NCBI GenBank assembly: GCA_017590115.1
Contig: JAGGNK010006448.1
Location: 14,881,860 to 14,945,859 of the forward strand
Direction: 5' to 3'
DNA length: 64,000 nucleotides
Source: Montifringilla adamsi
Taxonomy: Eukaryota > Chordata > Aves > Passeriformes > Passeridae
The notes beneath the pieces were generated by a model that was not told the origin of the DNA, did not search any database, and was given only the letters and a program-made list of their open reading frames with translations. The translations under genes and the position numbers were made by a program. Numbering within the stretch: position 1 is the stretch's first letter; every line of letters starts with the position of its first letter. Below are positions 1 through 10,930 of this stretch, piece by piece.

Positions 1-1077
1 ACTCTCACTGTATTTGTACCTTATAATGTAATATGGCTTCAAATGAAACACAATAAGATGGTGTTTTAAATTTGAGTGCCCCTGCTGGAAGTAACATTAT
101 CTTTTTTCTCTTTTGCTACAGAGTAAATCTGATGCTTTTTAAAATCTTTAAAAACCCTATTTTTTTAGTTGCATAGATGTATTTAAACACATATTTTTAA
201 GGCAAAGTGCCTGACACCATTATTCCTGCTGATAATATGACTAATGAAACAGTCGTTTGAGTGTAGTAAGTGCTGTATTGTCCATAAAGCAATGCAAAAT
301 GCTCTGTGAAAGAACTGAGATCTCATTTCCAAGTTAAGATATTCTGAACAACTGGACCGTTGCTTTAAAAAAAAAAAAAGAAAAGAATCTGTGTGAATGC
401 ATTTTTCATTTATTTCTTTTGCATTGTACAAGAGATAGGAAGTATATTATAGAATTTTTTGTGGCAACTATAGTGATCTAGCATATTTTTTTCTTTTCTT
501 AAGGAATTACTTAAGCAAAAATTCCAAATAAAAATATTTTGCTACATTTCAAAAGCAGTGGTCTCCATTAGCCTCTCAGAAAACAAAACTATTGGGCTTT
601 TTTATAACTCTTCCTTCTTCTACCACTCTAATTTGTGGTCTTAAGATCTTAACTTTGCACAGTGTAAATAGTTCAACTAGTCACCTGAACTAATAATAGT
701 TATAAAGGTAAGCATGGATGTGATATTTTGAAAGATTTAGAGTACAGTAGTCTTCCAGAAAAAAGCAAAATAGACCCCCTGTCATTCAGAGCCATGTGTC
801 TTTAAATGTTTTTTAATCCATTACCTTTTCTAATTTAATTTCTGTCAAATATATTGTTTTTCTTATAAGATTATCACTGGTATGGACTACATCTGTACAG
901 CTTTCCATGCATTTTTCACAAATTTTAATTCTAGCTAGGACATTTTCCTGCCCCCTCCATCTCCCCATTTTTTTTTTTTTTTCTGTTTTGCAGTCTATCT
1001 AGGTAAAGAATTGGTCTTTGAATCATAAAGAATGGAAGCTTAACTGAGGCTGATATTCAAAGGATGAAAATATTCTG

Positions 1078-1119
1078 TAGCAGGCCTGGACATTCATTAT
1101 AGCAGGGCTGGACATTCAT
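1078..1119. repeat. Two-copy 22-bp tandem repeat
   Basis: The segment tagcaggcctggacattcat at 1078-1097 recurs at 1100-1119 with one change (ggcctgg to gggctgg), giving a 22-bp period. Two copies suggest a single slippage or local duplication event rather than an array. No function is apparent. Confidence 0.8.
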
Positions 1120-4100
1120 TTCCTTGATTATACATTCTGGTATTTTCTGTTAATTTTACTTTATTAATTCTATGAGATAGAGGGTGGATGAAAATGCTTA
1201 GGAATTTATCTAATCTGCAATTGTACTTGAAGTCCTTTGATTGTCTTAAAAGCTCTTGGTGACCTCTTGCACTTAGTGCATATACCCAATTTTAGTTCTC
1301 TGGTTTCCATGGCTTCCAAACGTTATTCATTTTGTTTAATAAATATCATTACTGACACTCATCTTTCCAGCAGCTAGAGCAATTTTATCCAAGTGAATCC
1401 CACAATAGTTCTGCAGTCTGACTTAATGTGATCCTGAAAATTAATTTCCCATGCAACTTCTGCCATTAGGAGTGAAGTGGTTACATGCTGAACTGATTTT
1501 CCTCTGAGTTCTGAACCCCAGAGCTGGCCTCACTTCTGGTCAACATAATTGTAGCCAGGCAGCAATAAAATACGCTTGAAGTGAAGAGCCTTTAAATGTT
1601 ACAAGATCAATTATATTGGTTGGTCTTTTCTAGGAGCCAGTACTGGCATAATCAGACTTGTGAACTACCATTATTAGTTGCTGAGAAATGCTTCCTTCTC
1701 TGTTTGAAATGAATGCTCTCTCTCACAAACTGCAGAACTTTAATGAAAGCAAAGCTTATTGCTGCCTTTTACCTCTTCTGTAGTGCAGCTGCAGAAATAT
1801 CTACTGAAATGTATCTTGAGATGAAGATAAGAAGACAGTGTCAGATGGGAAATACATGCCTATGGGATAGAATTCAAATTTTGCTTGATAGATTTGTCGA
1901 AGACTTCTTTTTTTCCCAAATAGGGAAAACTCACCAATTTATAACAAAAAAAAAAAATCTGATTGATATGTATGCGAAGAATAAGTAGGAGATTCAGTCC
2001 ATCCATTGCATGAATTACATAAATAAGGACAATGTAGTTACAAGATGTAGTTACAAGATTTAGTCAAGTGATCAGGTAATGTTTGAATTAAATGAATGCT
2101 GAGTATCAGTCTCATATCCGCCAAGTCTAGGGATTTCTGTACTTCCAAAAACAAATGGTGATGGTAAAGTAAGTATTTACGTAATTTATGTGTTTGTGTT
2201 TGTTGAGTGCTTCTCTGTTTTCATACATAAAAAGCATAGAAAAGATACTGAAATTTAAGTTCTGTTGGTGTTTTATATGCTACAAGGAAAGTGTAAAAAA
2301 TCAGAGCATTCCTTACTTTTCATTTTGTTGGTTCAACTTTTTGTACTTTTTGGTTTTTACTTTTCAGAAGGATAGTTCTTTGCAAGACTGATATTTCCAA
2401 AGAAAATAGGATGGTTTGATTTGACAGACTGATGGCACATTTCAGGGCAAAAAAACCTAATGAAATGTTGTTTCAAGAAAATTAAAAAGAGAGAGAGAAA
2501 TGAACCATGTACAATAAATAATTGTTCTAGGAAAGTCAAGGAGGTCTCTAAAAGCTTAGTTTTACTAGCTAAACCAAATATTGGCAGTTTTCTTTGTAAA
2601 AAACCAAGTGTCTAAAATTAAGAGCTTCACAGGACTACTCTGATTTTTGGTCTCCGTGGCAATGAGCAACAATATACATGTGTATAAAACAGTAAATGGT
2701 TTGCTCTATGTAGTCTTTTAAATTAATGCTTCAGAATCCCTACAGTTATTATAAAGTATTGATTTTCTTGCAGCAATAAATTCACTTTTGGGGTTGTTTG
2801 CCACTGTCTGAATAGCAATGTGATGTAAATGAAGAAGTGACACTCAGTGACTGGCAACCTTATGGCTGCCAGCCTTTCAGTTGGTACCAGCACACAGAAT
2901 CCCAGTGATTTGTATGCAGCGCAAAATCACTCTATCTACTGCCTAACTGTGCAGCAGATGTATTTGACCATAACATCGGATAGCATTCAGTAAGCAATTT
3001 CACGTTGAACTGTTTACCCAAATGCTTGACTTCTTGGCTCTGGTCACTAACAAATTCCATAGAAATGAACCGTGGGGCAGCCCTGGACTCTCTTGTCTCT
3101 TTGCTTCCAGTTTTAATCTCCTTCACACTAGCAGTGGACCATTAATCCTGAAAGAAAATTTATTTGGTGTCTTAAGAGATGTTGGTTTGGTGCTCTATGC
3201 CATTACTTCAGCTATGGACAGGAAAACAAAGATATGTTCCGCTCTTTTCAAATCTGCTGTCATTCACCCTGATAAAAGACTGCAGCTTACAAAAGAATAC
3301 CTTTGCTTTATATAAGTTCTGGAAATAAATAATGGTTTATAAATTAAGATTTCTTTTCTAAATGAAGACTTCTGTTTACATATTGCCAGGAGGTTTTTAG
3401 GACATCCATGAAAGGGAGTACAGTAAAGAGAAGTTAATGAAACTGTATTAATTTAAAAGTAGGGGCTGAGATGTTCCACCGAATGGATAAGAAAAACTCT
3501 GTGTAACCCAAGGAATAATTCACCTGATTGCTTTTTGATTGTTCATGCTAATTTAATATTATATTCCAGGACTTCAACATCCACAGTAGAGGTCATTACA
3601 TGACTTCTTACAAATAAAAACAATTCATAACTTCTTACTCTGTTAGCATGCTGGAGAACGAAAAATGTAATCTGAACAAAAGTATGAAGTTAATATTCAA
3701 AAAAGTTGGACGAAATGGAGCAAGCTGGAAAAGATGCAGATCTAAAAGCTTCAGTGAGAATTTTACCACTATAGGAGAAGAAGATGTGCTATTAATAATG
3801 TAATTATATTTTTGCACAGTCTTATCCTTCATCTCTTTTTCCTGCTTCAGTATCTTGATAGCTGTCAGCTCTTCTAGGTTGTCTTAGGGAAAGATACTGG
3901 GAGTTTCTTCAAGAGAGATGAATATGTAGAGCAATGCCCCCACAACTACATGGGTACAGAGAAGAATGAAAACAGGCATCTGTGTTAGAATTTTGCAGCA
4001 TATCTCATTCCTGTTCTTAGCATGACTCTAGGCAGAAAAATCATACTGCAAACATAAAATGGCCTTTTTAAGCACAGGCACTAGCCTCTGAAGTGCTTAC

Positions 4101-4270
4101 AAAAGGGCTATATGCCAGGAAACTGGAATGGAACAAATACTACAAGAATGCTGAACAGTTTTCCTTGTAACAGCAAAGACAATGTTAGATTTCAAATAAA
4201 AGACTTTAACAAGCTGCCAAAGTAATAACTATGCTTTCTATCTTGCGCCTTTGGCCACGCTCATCTCTGA

Positions 4271-4280
4271 GGATTAATCC
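4271..4280. promoter_or_regulatory. Palindromic K50 homeodomain-type site (GGATTAATCC)
   Basis: Two GGATTA cores abut head to head as a perfect 10-bp palindrome. GGATTA/TAATCC is the known core bound by lysine-50 homeodomains such as Otx, Crx, Pitx and Goosecoid. It sits in a locally less AT-rich stretch (about 4,245-4,310). A single 10-bp match in 64 kb may be chance, so a regulatory role is inference only. Confidence 0.2.
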
Positions 4281-6697
4281 TGTGTGAGATATAAAGGAGC
4301 GCTAAAGCTAAAAAACTCCTTTTTCTGTTTCAAGAGGGTGTTAGAGGTCTTGCCAGAATGGGAAAAATGTATACAGCCTTTTCATCTAGGATAACTATGA
4401 AGATTTAGGCAATGGATTTCAAGTGCAGAAAAGGGAATCTTCTAGACCATGGTAGCAAAATTTTGAAATTATTCATTTGCAAATGTAATTCCCTACTTAG
4501 CTCTTCTGATCAATTAACAATATTCTCGCACATTTGTTGAAAATGCAATTATTTGTAAATACTGCAGCATTTCTCTGCTTTATTTCCTTTAATAGTGTTG
4601 AAAATAGTAAAGATATCTGAAAATAGATATCTTGCTTTAAGAAGATTACCTTTATATTCAAATCTTATGTTAAAGTCATGATGTCTTAGAGGACTTCTTT
4701 TTCACATTTACACACCATTAGCTGTGAAATCTGCATCACATGAATGAATCCTGGAGCAGCACAAGCTTCTGGATGAATTTTGTTTTCTGTAATTGTCCAC
4801 CTCAATATATTTATTTTAATGTGAATGCCTGAATATGTAATTAATTATATAAGTAAGCTACCAGCATTAATTCTCTAAAGGAAAAAGGAAAAAGAAAATT
4901 AGGCAAACCACGCACCCCATATTGTTTATAATAACTATAAATAAATTGATCTAAACTTTTTCTGCGCATGGATTTTTTTTGAAAAAGCATCATTTTTCAG
5001 GCTTTTGAAAAGTTATTAGTAAAAAAGAGAATGATATTCATAAACACTGAATTTTCTGGGGTGGGACAATTTGAGGTTTTGAGGTTGTTCTGATTGAGAA
5101 CAGGCATCTTTATATTCCATAAAAAACAGCAGTTATTACTGATTATTTTAAATGGCAGATAACTTTGCTGGCTTGATATAATGGAATGCTGGTTCAATTG
5201 TGAAGTTTTGTGATGTGAAGCAGTCTGTTTAGGAGAATATTTCACTCTTGACAGTAATAATCCTAAAGTAATACATCTCAGCAAGATACAGAAAATGTGG
5301 TTCAAATTTAGTGACCCTTATACAAGTTCTGTAGAACAAAAAATCACATCATGATTGCAAATTAGTAAAACATATACTTAGGACCTGTTAAAAGAATGAG
5401 TTAAAATGTGAAAATGTTATGAAAAGATTACTTTGTGTGTTCAAGGACGCAGAATATTTACAGAGGTGGAAGACTGGATGCATATTTGTTATTTATTGTC
5501 CTGAAATATATTCTAACTTAATCTGTATTATAATTCCAATGTTAAATGACTTTTTTGACAGACACAGAACAGTCTCCTAGGCTAAGTTCCATTTTCTGCT
5601 GTCCCACCACTGACTCTCCGATCCTCACTCAAACGTGCTCAAAGAAATCTCTTCACATGCGTGAAAGTGGGAGGTGGCTGTAGGGTGCCTCGGTGCACAG
5701 TTTTCTCTCCTGTTAGCTATTTATATCTTCCTTTCTCAGCAGACAGAAGGTGAAAAACACCTAGCTTTTTAAGCTGGAAGAGGATATGCTGCAGATTAAC
5801 ACAGCTCCAGATAAATGCAGAGGGTTGTGAGGGAAAATCAGCTTCTTTAGGCTAGCTAGGCAATCGTACAAGAGATTAAAGAATTGAAAATACAAAGTAT
5901 TAATTTTGATACAAAAAAAAAACCAAACAAACCAAAAACAGCTACTTTACCCATCTACTGAGGAGATCTGTTAAGTGTGTTTTTTGTGGGTTCTCTTCTA
6001 GGCTTCCTTTTAAGTAATAACTGTTCTTTCATATAAATGTAATGTTAGTATAGTATTCCTCTATTAAACTTACACTTGAATGTTTTTTCTTTGGAGAGAC
6101 TTGTAATGTCTACTTAAACCCATCTGCATCTAAGTTTGTCCTTATTAGCTTTTTCTTGAGAGGTTGTATTGCTAGATTTTGACCACTTTTTCCTGTAGCA
6201 AAGGCAGAAATTCCCTAACTCACATCTCAACAGCAATTAGGAAAGATTAGCTATTTATCTGTGAAAGTACTCATAGAGTAGCCAAGGTATAAGGATATTA
6301 GTGCGCACATGTATGTGGAGGGAGCCAGCACCAACTGACCTGATTTTCAATTCTGAAGACAATGTTGATTGCAATGAATACCACCTCTCAGAGACATGAG
6401 GATCCTATAAGATTGCTTGAGCTCTTTTCCTGTAAAAGCATTCTTTTTCAAAGACTTTTAAAGTCCTTTCAGAAAGTTGCATAGAAAATGGTTTCCACTT
6501 TATGATTTCAGATTTCTTAGTAAAATATGATTGCTTCTGACTATAATATTAAATTTCTCTGTGGAAGTATCAAGATGCACAGTGATTAAACACATCCAAA
6601 AAATGGACAAAATGAATGACCTGTACAGTTATATGAAATATGTATTAAGTTTCCCTTTAAATGGGGGTAATTTTTGAGATATGCTGCATTGACTTTC

Positions 6698-6800
6698 TTG
6701 TATATCACATTACACTGTATTGTATGTCTCATTACACTGTGTTATCACTTCATGGTATTGTAGTTTGTATGGTGACAGGGAGAGTGTAATGTAATGTGAT
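6698..6800. repeat. 22-bp tandem pair with a distal inverted copy
   Basis: A 22-nt unit at 6698-6719 is followed directly by a 19/22 identical copy at 6720-6741. The core atcacattac (6704-6713) has a perfect 10-nt reverse complement gtaatgtgat at 6791-6800, 77 nt downstream. The whole could fold as a stem-loop or be the remnant of a small inverted-repeat element. No terminal duplication was found, so a transposon origin is not shown. Confidence 0.65.
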
Positions 6801-8010
6801 GATGTACTGTAGCTGTGAAATACTATTAAATTATAACACTCTAGGGATTCAGTAAAATACATCATTTCCCTAATCTCAGTTTCAGAATCTGTAGGAGTGT
6901 GCTGAGGGAAATACTTGCCTTGAAAGGATTTTCTGAGTTTACTTACTTCATTTGTGGCCCATATGGCTTATTGCTGAAATTGTCATTTCCATAGGATTCT
7001 GCTATTGAGTTGATACCTAGACTTTCCTTGTCTGCTGCAGTAATGCTCCAGTAATCCCTTAACTTCATGCTGCTAAAGGAGTGGGATCTCTTGCCGAGAC
7101 CGTCATTTCATTTAGAAGATTATGAATGCCTCCACTTGGTGCTTGACCTCATCTATGGCACAAGCTGAGAATTTAAGAGACAAATTGACTTGGGAAGGCT
7201 GTGAACACTGGCAATTTAAAAGCAACAACAACAAAACCCCCAAACTTTATGCACTTTCCTATGTCTCTGTTTTTGTCAAAAACTGTCAAAGCAAGTCTGT
7301 GTTCAATTTTTTCTTTGTTAAGACCACAGGAGCAGTACTCTACCGACATGAAATACAGAGCAATCCATTGCCTTGTATTACAAAGTATATTTAACCTTGA
7401 GATAGAGTGGCTCAAGGACTGAATTTTTAATCTGATTATAGAGGAAATTATTACCTTTAATCTTAATTTATGACAAAAACATATTTTATTTCTCAGTTAT
7501 GTTCTTAAGATGTTATGTATCTATGACAGTTACGCAGCTTAGCCAGTGGCACATGACTAAAAGAATTTTCAATTTTAAATGGTATAACATTGATTCTCAG
7601 ATTGGTTGTCGTCATGTCTCTCATTTTTTAAATTTTCCCATCAGAAAATAGAAAGAGACAGAATAGTAGTAGAGGTATTGGGGTTAATATTTTTTTTTCT
7701 TTCATGTAAAAATGACTAGCCATATGTAGCATCTGTGCATATATACTTTTGTTTAGGTAGAAAGAACCTCTTAAAGCATTTTTGAGAATCTTAAGAACTT
7801 TATCATATTTGATATTTGTTATCCACAGTGCTGCTGTCCAAGTGCTGTGAGAAAAAAAATTAGCAATTACACTTTTCCCATCTTCTCCTCCAAGAGCCAA
7901 TTTGTGGAGAAAACAAAGACTGGCACCTTCCTGTGAAGTAAATGCCTTCTGTCTTGTTGGAATGACTCTCCATGACCTTGAACATACCTGAGTAATCAGA
8001 ACGCTCATAT

Positions 8011-8238
8011 GTGATGTGTCTCAGAAATCCCTTCCTGGCTTTTACAAAAGTTATCACACTATTTCAGGAGAATCACACAGGGATATGCCCCAATGTAGTG
8101 CAGTCGTGGGTGGCAAGGTATGTGGAAAAAGATGGGCAGGAATGGACAATCCAATTGGATAGTGTGAGATTTGCATATGACTTAAATGGTATGGCCCAAG
8201 GTGTGCAGACTTTGCTGGTTTTGTCTGGGATAGAGTGA
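8011..8238 (+). other. 75-codon open frame leading into the LTR, function unknown
   Basis: This stretch is open for 75 codons from an ATG and runs into the first bases of the LTR that starts near 8,211. Its middle part (about 8,095-8,200) is less AT-rich than the DNA before it and encodes a mixed hydrophilic peptide with WVARYVEKDGQEW. I do not recognise a domain. If the LTR is the 3' LTR of a decayed provirus, this would be where the end of internal retroviral sequence lies. Chance openness is the alternative and cannot be excluded. Confidence 0.2.
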
Positions 8239-8787
8239 ATTTTCTTCATAGTACCTGGTATGGGTCTGTGTTTTTACTTTGTGAGAGAAACAGTGTTATT
8301 AACACAAGGAAGTTTTAGCAGTTGCTGAGCAGCACTCATACAGAGTCAAGGCCTTTTCTGCCTCTACCCCACCCTGCCAGGGAGTAGGCTGAGGGTGCAC
8401 AAGGAATCGGAAGGGGGCAGAGCTGGGACAGCTGATTCCAACTGCCCAAAGAATGTGCTAGACTATATGATGCTCTGAGAAACAAAAGCTGGATTATGTA
8501 GAAAGAAAAGGAAGGTCATTTGGAGTGATGCTGTTTGTCTTCCCAGGTTGTATGTGATAGACTCCAGCTTTCCTGGGGATGGCTGAACACCTGCCAGCCC
8601 ATGAGAAGTGGATGAATCCCTTGTTTTACTTTATTTGTTACTACAGTTTTTGCTTTACCTATTAGGCTGTCTTTATCTCAATGCACTGTGTTTTCCCACT
8701 TTCACTCTTCTGATTCACTCCTCATTCCACTGAAGAAGAGTGAGTAGGGGCTGAGCTGCTGGCTGGGGTAAAAACATGACAATAAGA
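8211..8787 (+). mobile_element. Avian endogenous-retrovirus LTR, plus orientation
   Basis: From ctggttttgtctgggataga to ggctggggtaaaaacatgac the sequence follows, with scattered changes, an LTR family recalled as widespread in bird genomes. Shared blocks include cagagtcaaggccttttctg, gggacagctgattccaactg, the stretch from tcttcccagg to gatggctgaacacctgcc, and tatctcaa. The usual TATA-like and ATTAAA signals are damaged (acaaaagctgg near 8,485; tattaggctg near 8,662), so it is probably inactive. The pentamer cagac occurs at 8206-8210 and 8788-8792 and may be the target duplication, but the conventional CA end is at 8780-8781, so the exact ends are uncertain. Family identity is from memory and untested. 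Confidence 0.72.
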
Positions 8788-8792
8788 CAGAC

Positions 8793-9408
8793 TAGAATGA
8801 AAGGCAAAGCCCTTTACATCACTCTCTCCAGTATCTGAACAGTTTCAGTGTGGAGAAGCATTTATATAACAAATGTACTATACTGATTTTGATTGTGAAT
8901 TACACTTCCTTTCATGGGGTAATTAAAGTAAGACAGCAAAAAAAAAACCCATTCCTGGTTTCATTGGAAAGCCTTAATAATCATTTGCATGTTAATTTAC
9001 TTCTGAAAGCTAATGAGAATGATCAGTTCTTTGTAGTTCTGTATTATAACCATGCCTTTGATTATCTCCTTCATTACCTCCTCATAGTACATTATGTCTT
9101 GATCTATATGTACTAGCCACTTTTTATATCTTGATTATGCAACAGCATTTTTTGTCAAAAAATCAGTAGTAGCAAGTCATGAATCTGATCTGACCATAGA
9201 ACAAGTTCACTGGAATTCAGAAATCTTTTTCAGTTCTGATATAATTTATCAACAGTTACTGTATTTGGAAATATTTCACTTATCTCCTTGACTTCACATG
9301 TGCTCTTTTTAATAAAAATTCTGAAAACCATGTGCAGCTGTTCATCTACAGCTTCTCTTCAGTGAAACTGCACTGCTTGTAATTTTGGTCAGCTTTGACA
9401 CTTTTTGT
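8793..9408. other. AT-rich spacer between two LTR-like units
   Basis: No gene or recognised repeat. An 88-codon frame at 8850-9116 has the leucine, isoleucine, asparagine and tyrosine bias expected from AT-rich sequence and no domain. Confidence 0.55.
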
Positions 9409-9619
9409 TGTTAAGGAATACATTCGGGGCAGGTACCTCGGTTTGCAAGATGCAGTGCCAGCTGCAGATTGAGCTCTGGGTGGAGAAAGCCCTGGACAAG
9501 AGGCTATGAACAGCTGACCCTTATCCTAACAAGGGGCATGGGGGCCTGTGGGCCAGCCAGGTAAATGCATACAACTGGGGCTGATGACCCCAGGCTTCTG
9601 CTTGCTTAGACTGTGCAGG

Positions 9620-9627
9620 TATAAAAG
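9620..9627 (+). promoter_or_regulatory. TATA box of LTR-like unit
   Basis: The sequence tataaaag is a strong TATA match. It lies within a GC-richer block and 80 nt before an ATTAAA signal, as in compact retroviral LTRs. No transcript evidence is available here. Confidence 0.45.
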
Positions 9628-9700
9628 ATGATGGTCTCATTTGCTTTGGTCCCTCCTTGGAGGCACCCAGCTTGAGCTGCCATTTTGTTATTGCAGCAAC

Positions 9701-9706
9701 ATTAAA
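9701..9706 (+). terminator. ATTAAA polyadenylation signal in LTR-like unit
   Basis: ATTAAA is the commonest variant of the AATAAA signal. The downstream 100 nt is rich in G and T (for example gaggaaacctggtgtgactg near 9,760), which is what a functional cleavage site would need. Confidence 0.4.
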
Positions 9707-9880
9707 TTATTTGAAGCATCTGGTTATCTAAGATTCTGCTGTGGGGAACCTGGGGTTGAGCTGGTGAGGAAACCTGGTGTGACTGTGTGAGGGTGGGGTG
9801 TGTAGCGAAGGAGTCTCAGTCTGAGCTCAGGTGGTTAAGTGTGACTGCCAGAGAGGTGCCTGCATGGTTGGACAGGAAAG

Positions 9881-10719
9881 TTTTCTTAATAGCATATGCT
9901 ATAAATATACAACACTAATTCATATTTTAATTTCAAGCTGAATTTTGGTTTTAGCCCTCTCAGAGCTTTTCTAAAAGTCATGATGTTGTGCAAATATCAA
10001 GGTTTGTTTTAAATGCATGCAGAATTCCAGTTTTTCATGCATAAATAATTGAATATATTTTACTTTTGTATGTGTTCTATCCATTTTTGATACTGCATTT
10101 GTGATTTGGAGATACTTGGGACTTGCAATATACCCTGAGTGATTTTTCTCTTGCTACATTTAACATTACCTTTAAACAAAACTCGATCAAGTTACCTTGC
10201 TGGTTAAGAGTTGGACAAACACTAATTATTCGGTAATAGAAACCCAGCACAAACACTGCAGTTGAGATTCCATCTTTTGTGCAGCTTTTTTGGCTTTCCT
10301 GCCTTTGTCCCACTCAGTTGTTCCTGAAAAGGGGCAAACAATAGAAAGTCAAAATGAGTGACTTAAATCTGTTTTGGACTCAATGCATCTGTTCATGGTT
10401 AATTAATTTACTTACCCCCTAAGAAGTGGTAGTTATCCACTTCCAAGGAGATCCTCAGCTGATTTAAACAAAATGGCCAGGGTTCATTAGAAACCTATGA
10501 GAAGCTGTCCGCTGAGTACCAAATGCCAGAGAAAAGTTTTCTTAATCACACTAAAACATTGCAGTTTTTTTTCTGCATTGCTGAAAAGACTATTGAGTGC
10601 ATTTTTATGAACATATCACTTTTTATTAATGATGGATGATCTCCAAAAGGTTAAGCTATGAATAACCACGTTAGAGCTTGCACTAGGTTGATTAGAACAG
10701 TGAAATAGATCTGCTTGTG
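9881..10719. other. AT-rich unique DNA, nothing recognised
   Basis: No repeat or gene was identified. The minus-strand frame at 10077-10313 shows no domain and no splice context. Confidence 0.5.
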
Positions 10720-10930
10720 TGCTGCCTGGCTCTTTGTGCAGAGCAGGTTGCCGTGACCAGGCGGCACAAACAGGGCCTTGCAGCAGCCCCGTGATGTGGT
10801 CCAGCTCCCAGCCTGCCATGCTGGGCTGGCAAGGATGCGGCCCCTGAGGGCTTTCCTGGCAGGCAAATGCTGGCAACCTCTAGCCTGGCACCACTGCTCT
10901 GACAATGGTGAGGGAGGTGTCCCACGGCAC
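10720..10930. other. GC-rich island of unknown origin
   Basis: About 210 bp of G/C-rich sequence is embedded in strongly AT-rich DNA. It is open on both strands (for example 88 codons plus, 10778-11044; 115 codons minus, 10651-10998) mainly because stop codons are rare at this composition. It contains short complementary words such as gccaggc-type and tggcag-type blocks that could pair. It does not match the CR1 or LTR patterns seen elsewhere in the window. Candidates are an old retroelement fragment, a small regulatory island or an exon of an uncharacterised transcript; none is supported over the others. Confidence 0.35.

Larger units (their letters stand above)
1..8010. other. Unique AT-rich non-coding DNA, no gene recognised
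   Basis: No protein domain, splice-bounded exon chain, RNA gene or full repeat is recognisable. Open frames are under 130 codons, overlap one another on both strands and have residue content expected from AT-rich DNA. Local structures listed separately are a 22-bp tandem pair near 1,078, a palindromic homeodomain-type site at 4,271 and a tandem plus inverted repeat at 6,698-6,800. Short A or T runs occur at about 365-380, 968-982 and 5,912-5,923. Confidence 0.6.
9409..9880 (+). mobile_element. Probable LTR or LTR-like promoter unit, plus orientation
   Basis: A GC-richer block stands out sharply from its AT-rich flanks and has LTR order: a U3-like GC-rich part, a clean TATA box (tataaaag, 9620-9627), an ATTAAA polyadenylation signal 80 nt later (9701-9706), then a G/T-rich stretch as expected downstream of a poly(A) site. 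This spacing predicts an R region of roughly 70 nt. A candidate TG start lies at 9409-9410, but I could not find a matching CA end or a target duplication, and no primer-binding site was recognised. It may be a solo LTR of an endogenous retrovirus or a fragment of one. Boundaries are approximate. Confidence 0.5.

Noticed and set aside
7628..8008. 126-codon minus-strand frame
   Set aside because: No domain; it overlaps a 65-codon frame in another phase, and composition changes along it without a codon pattern.
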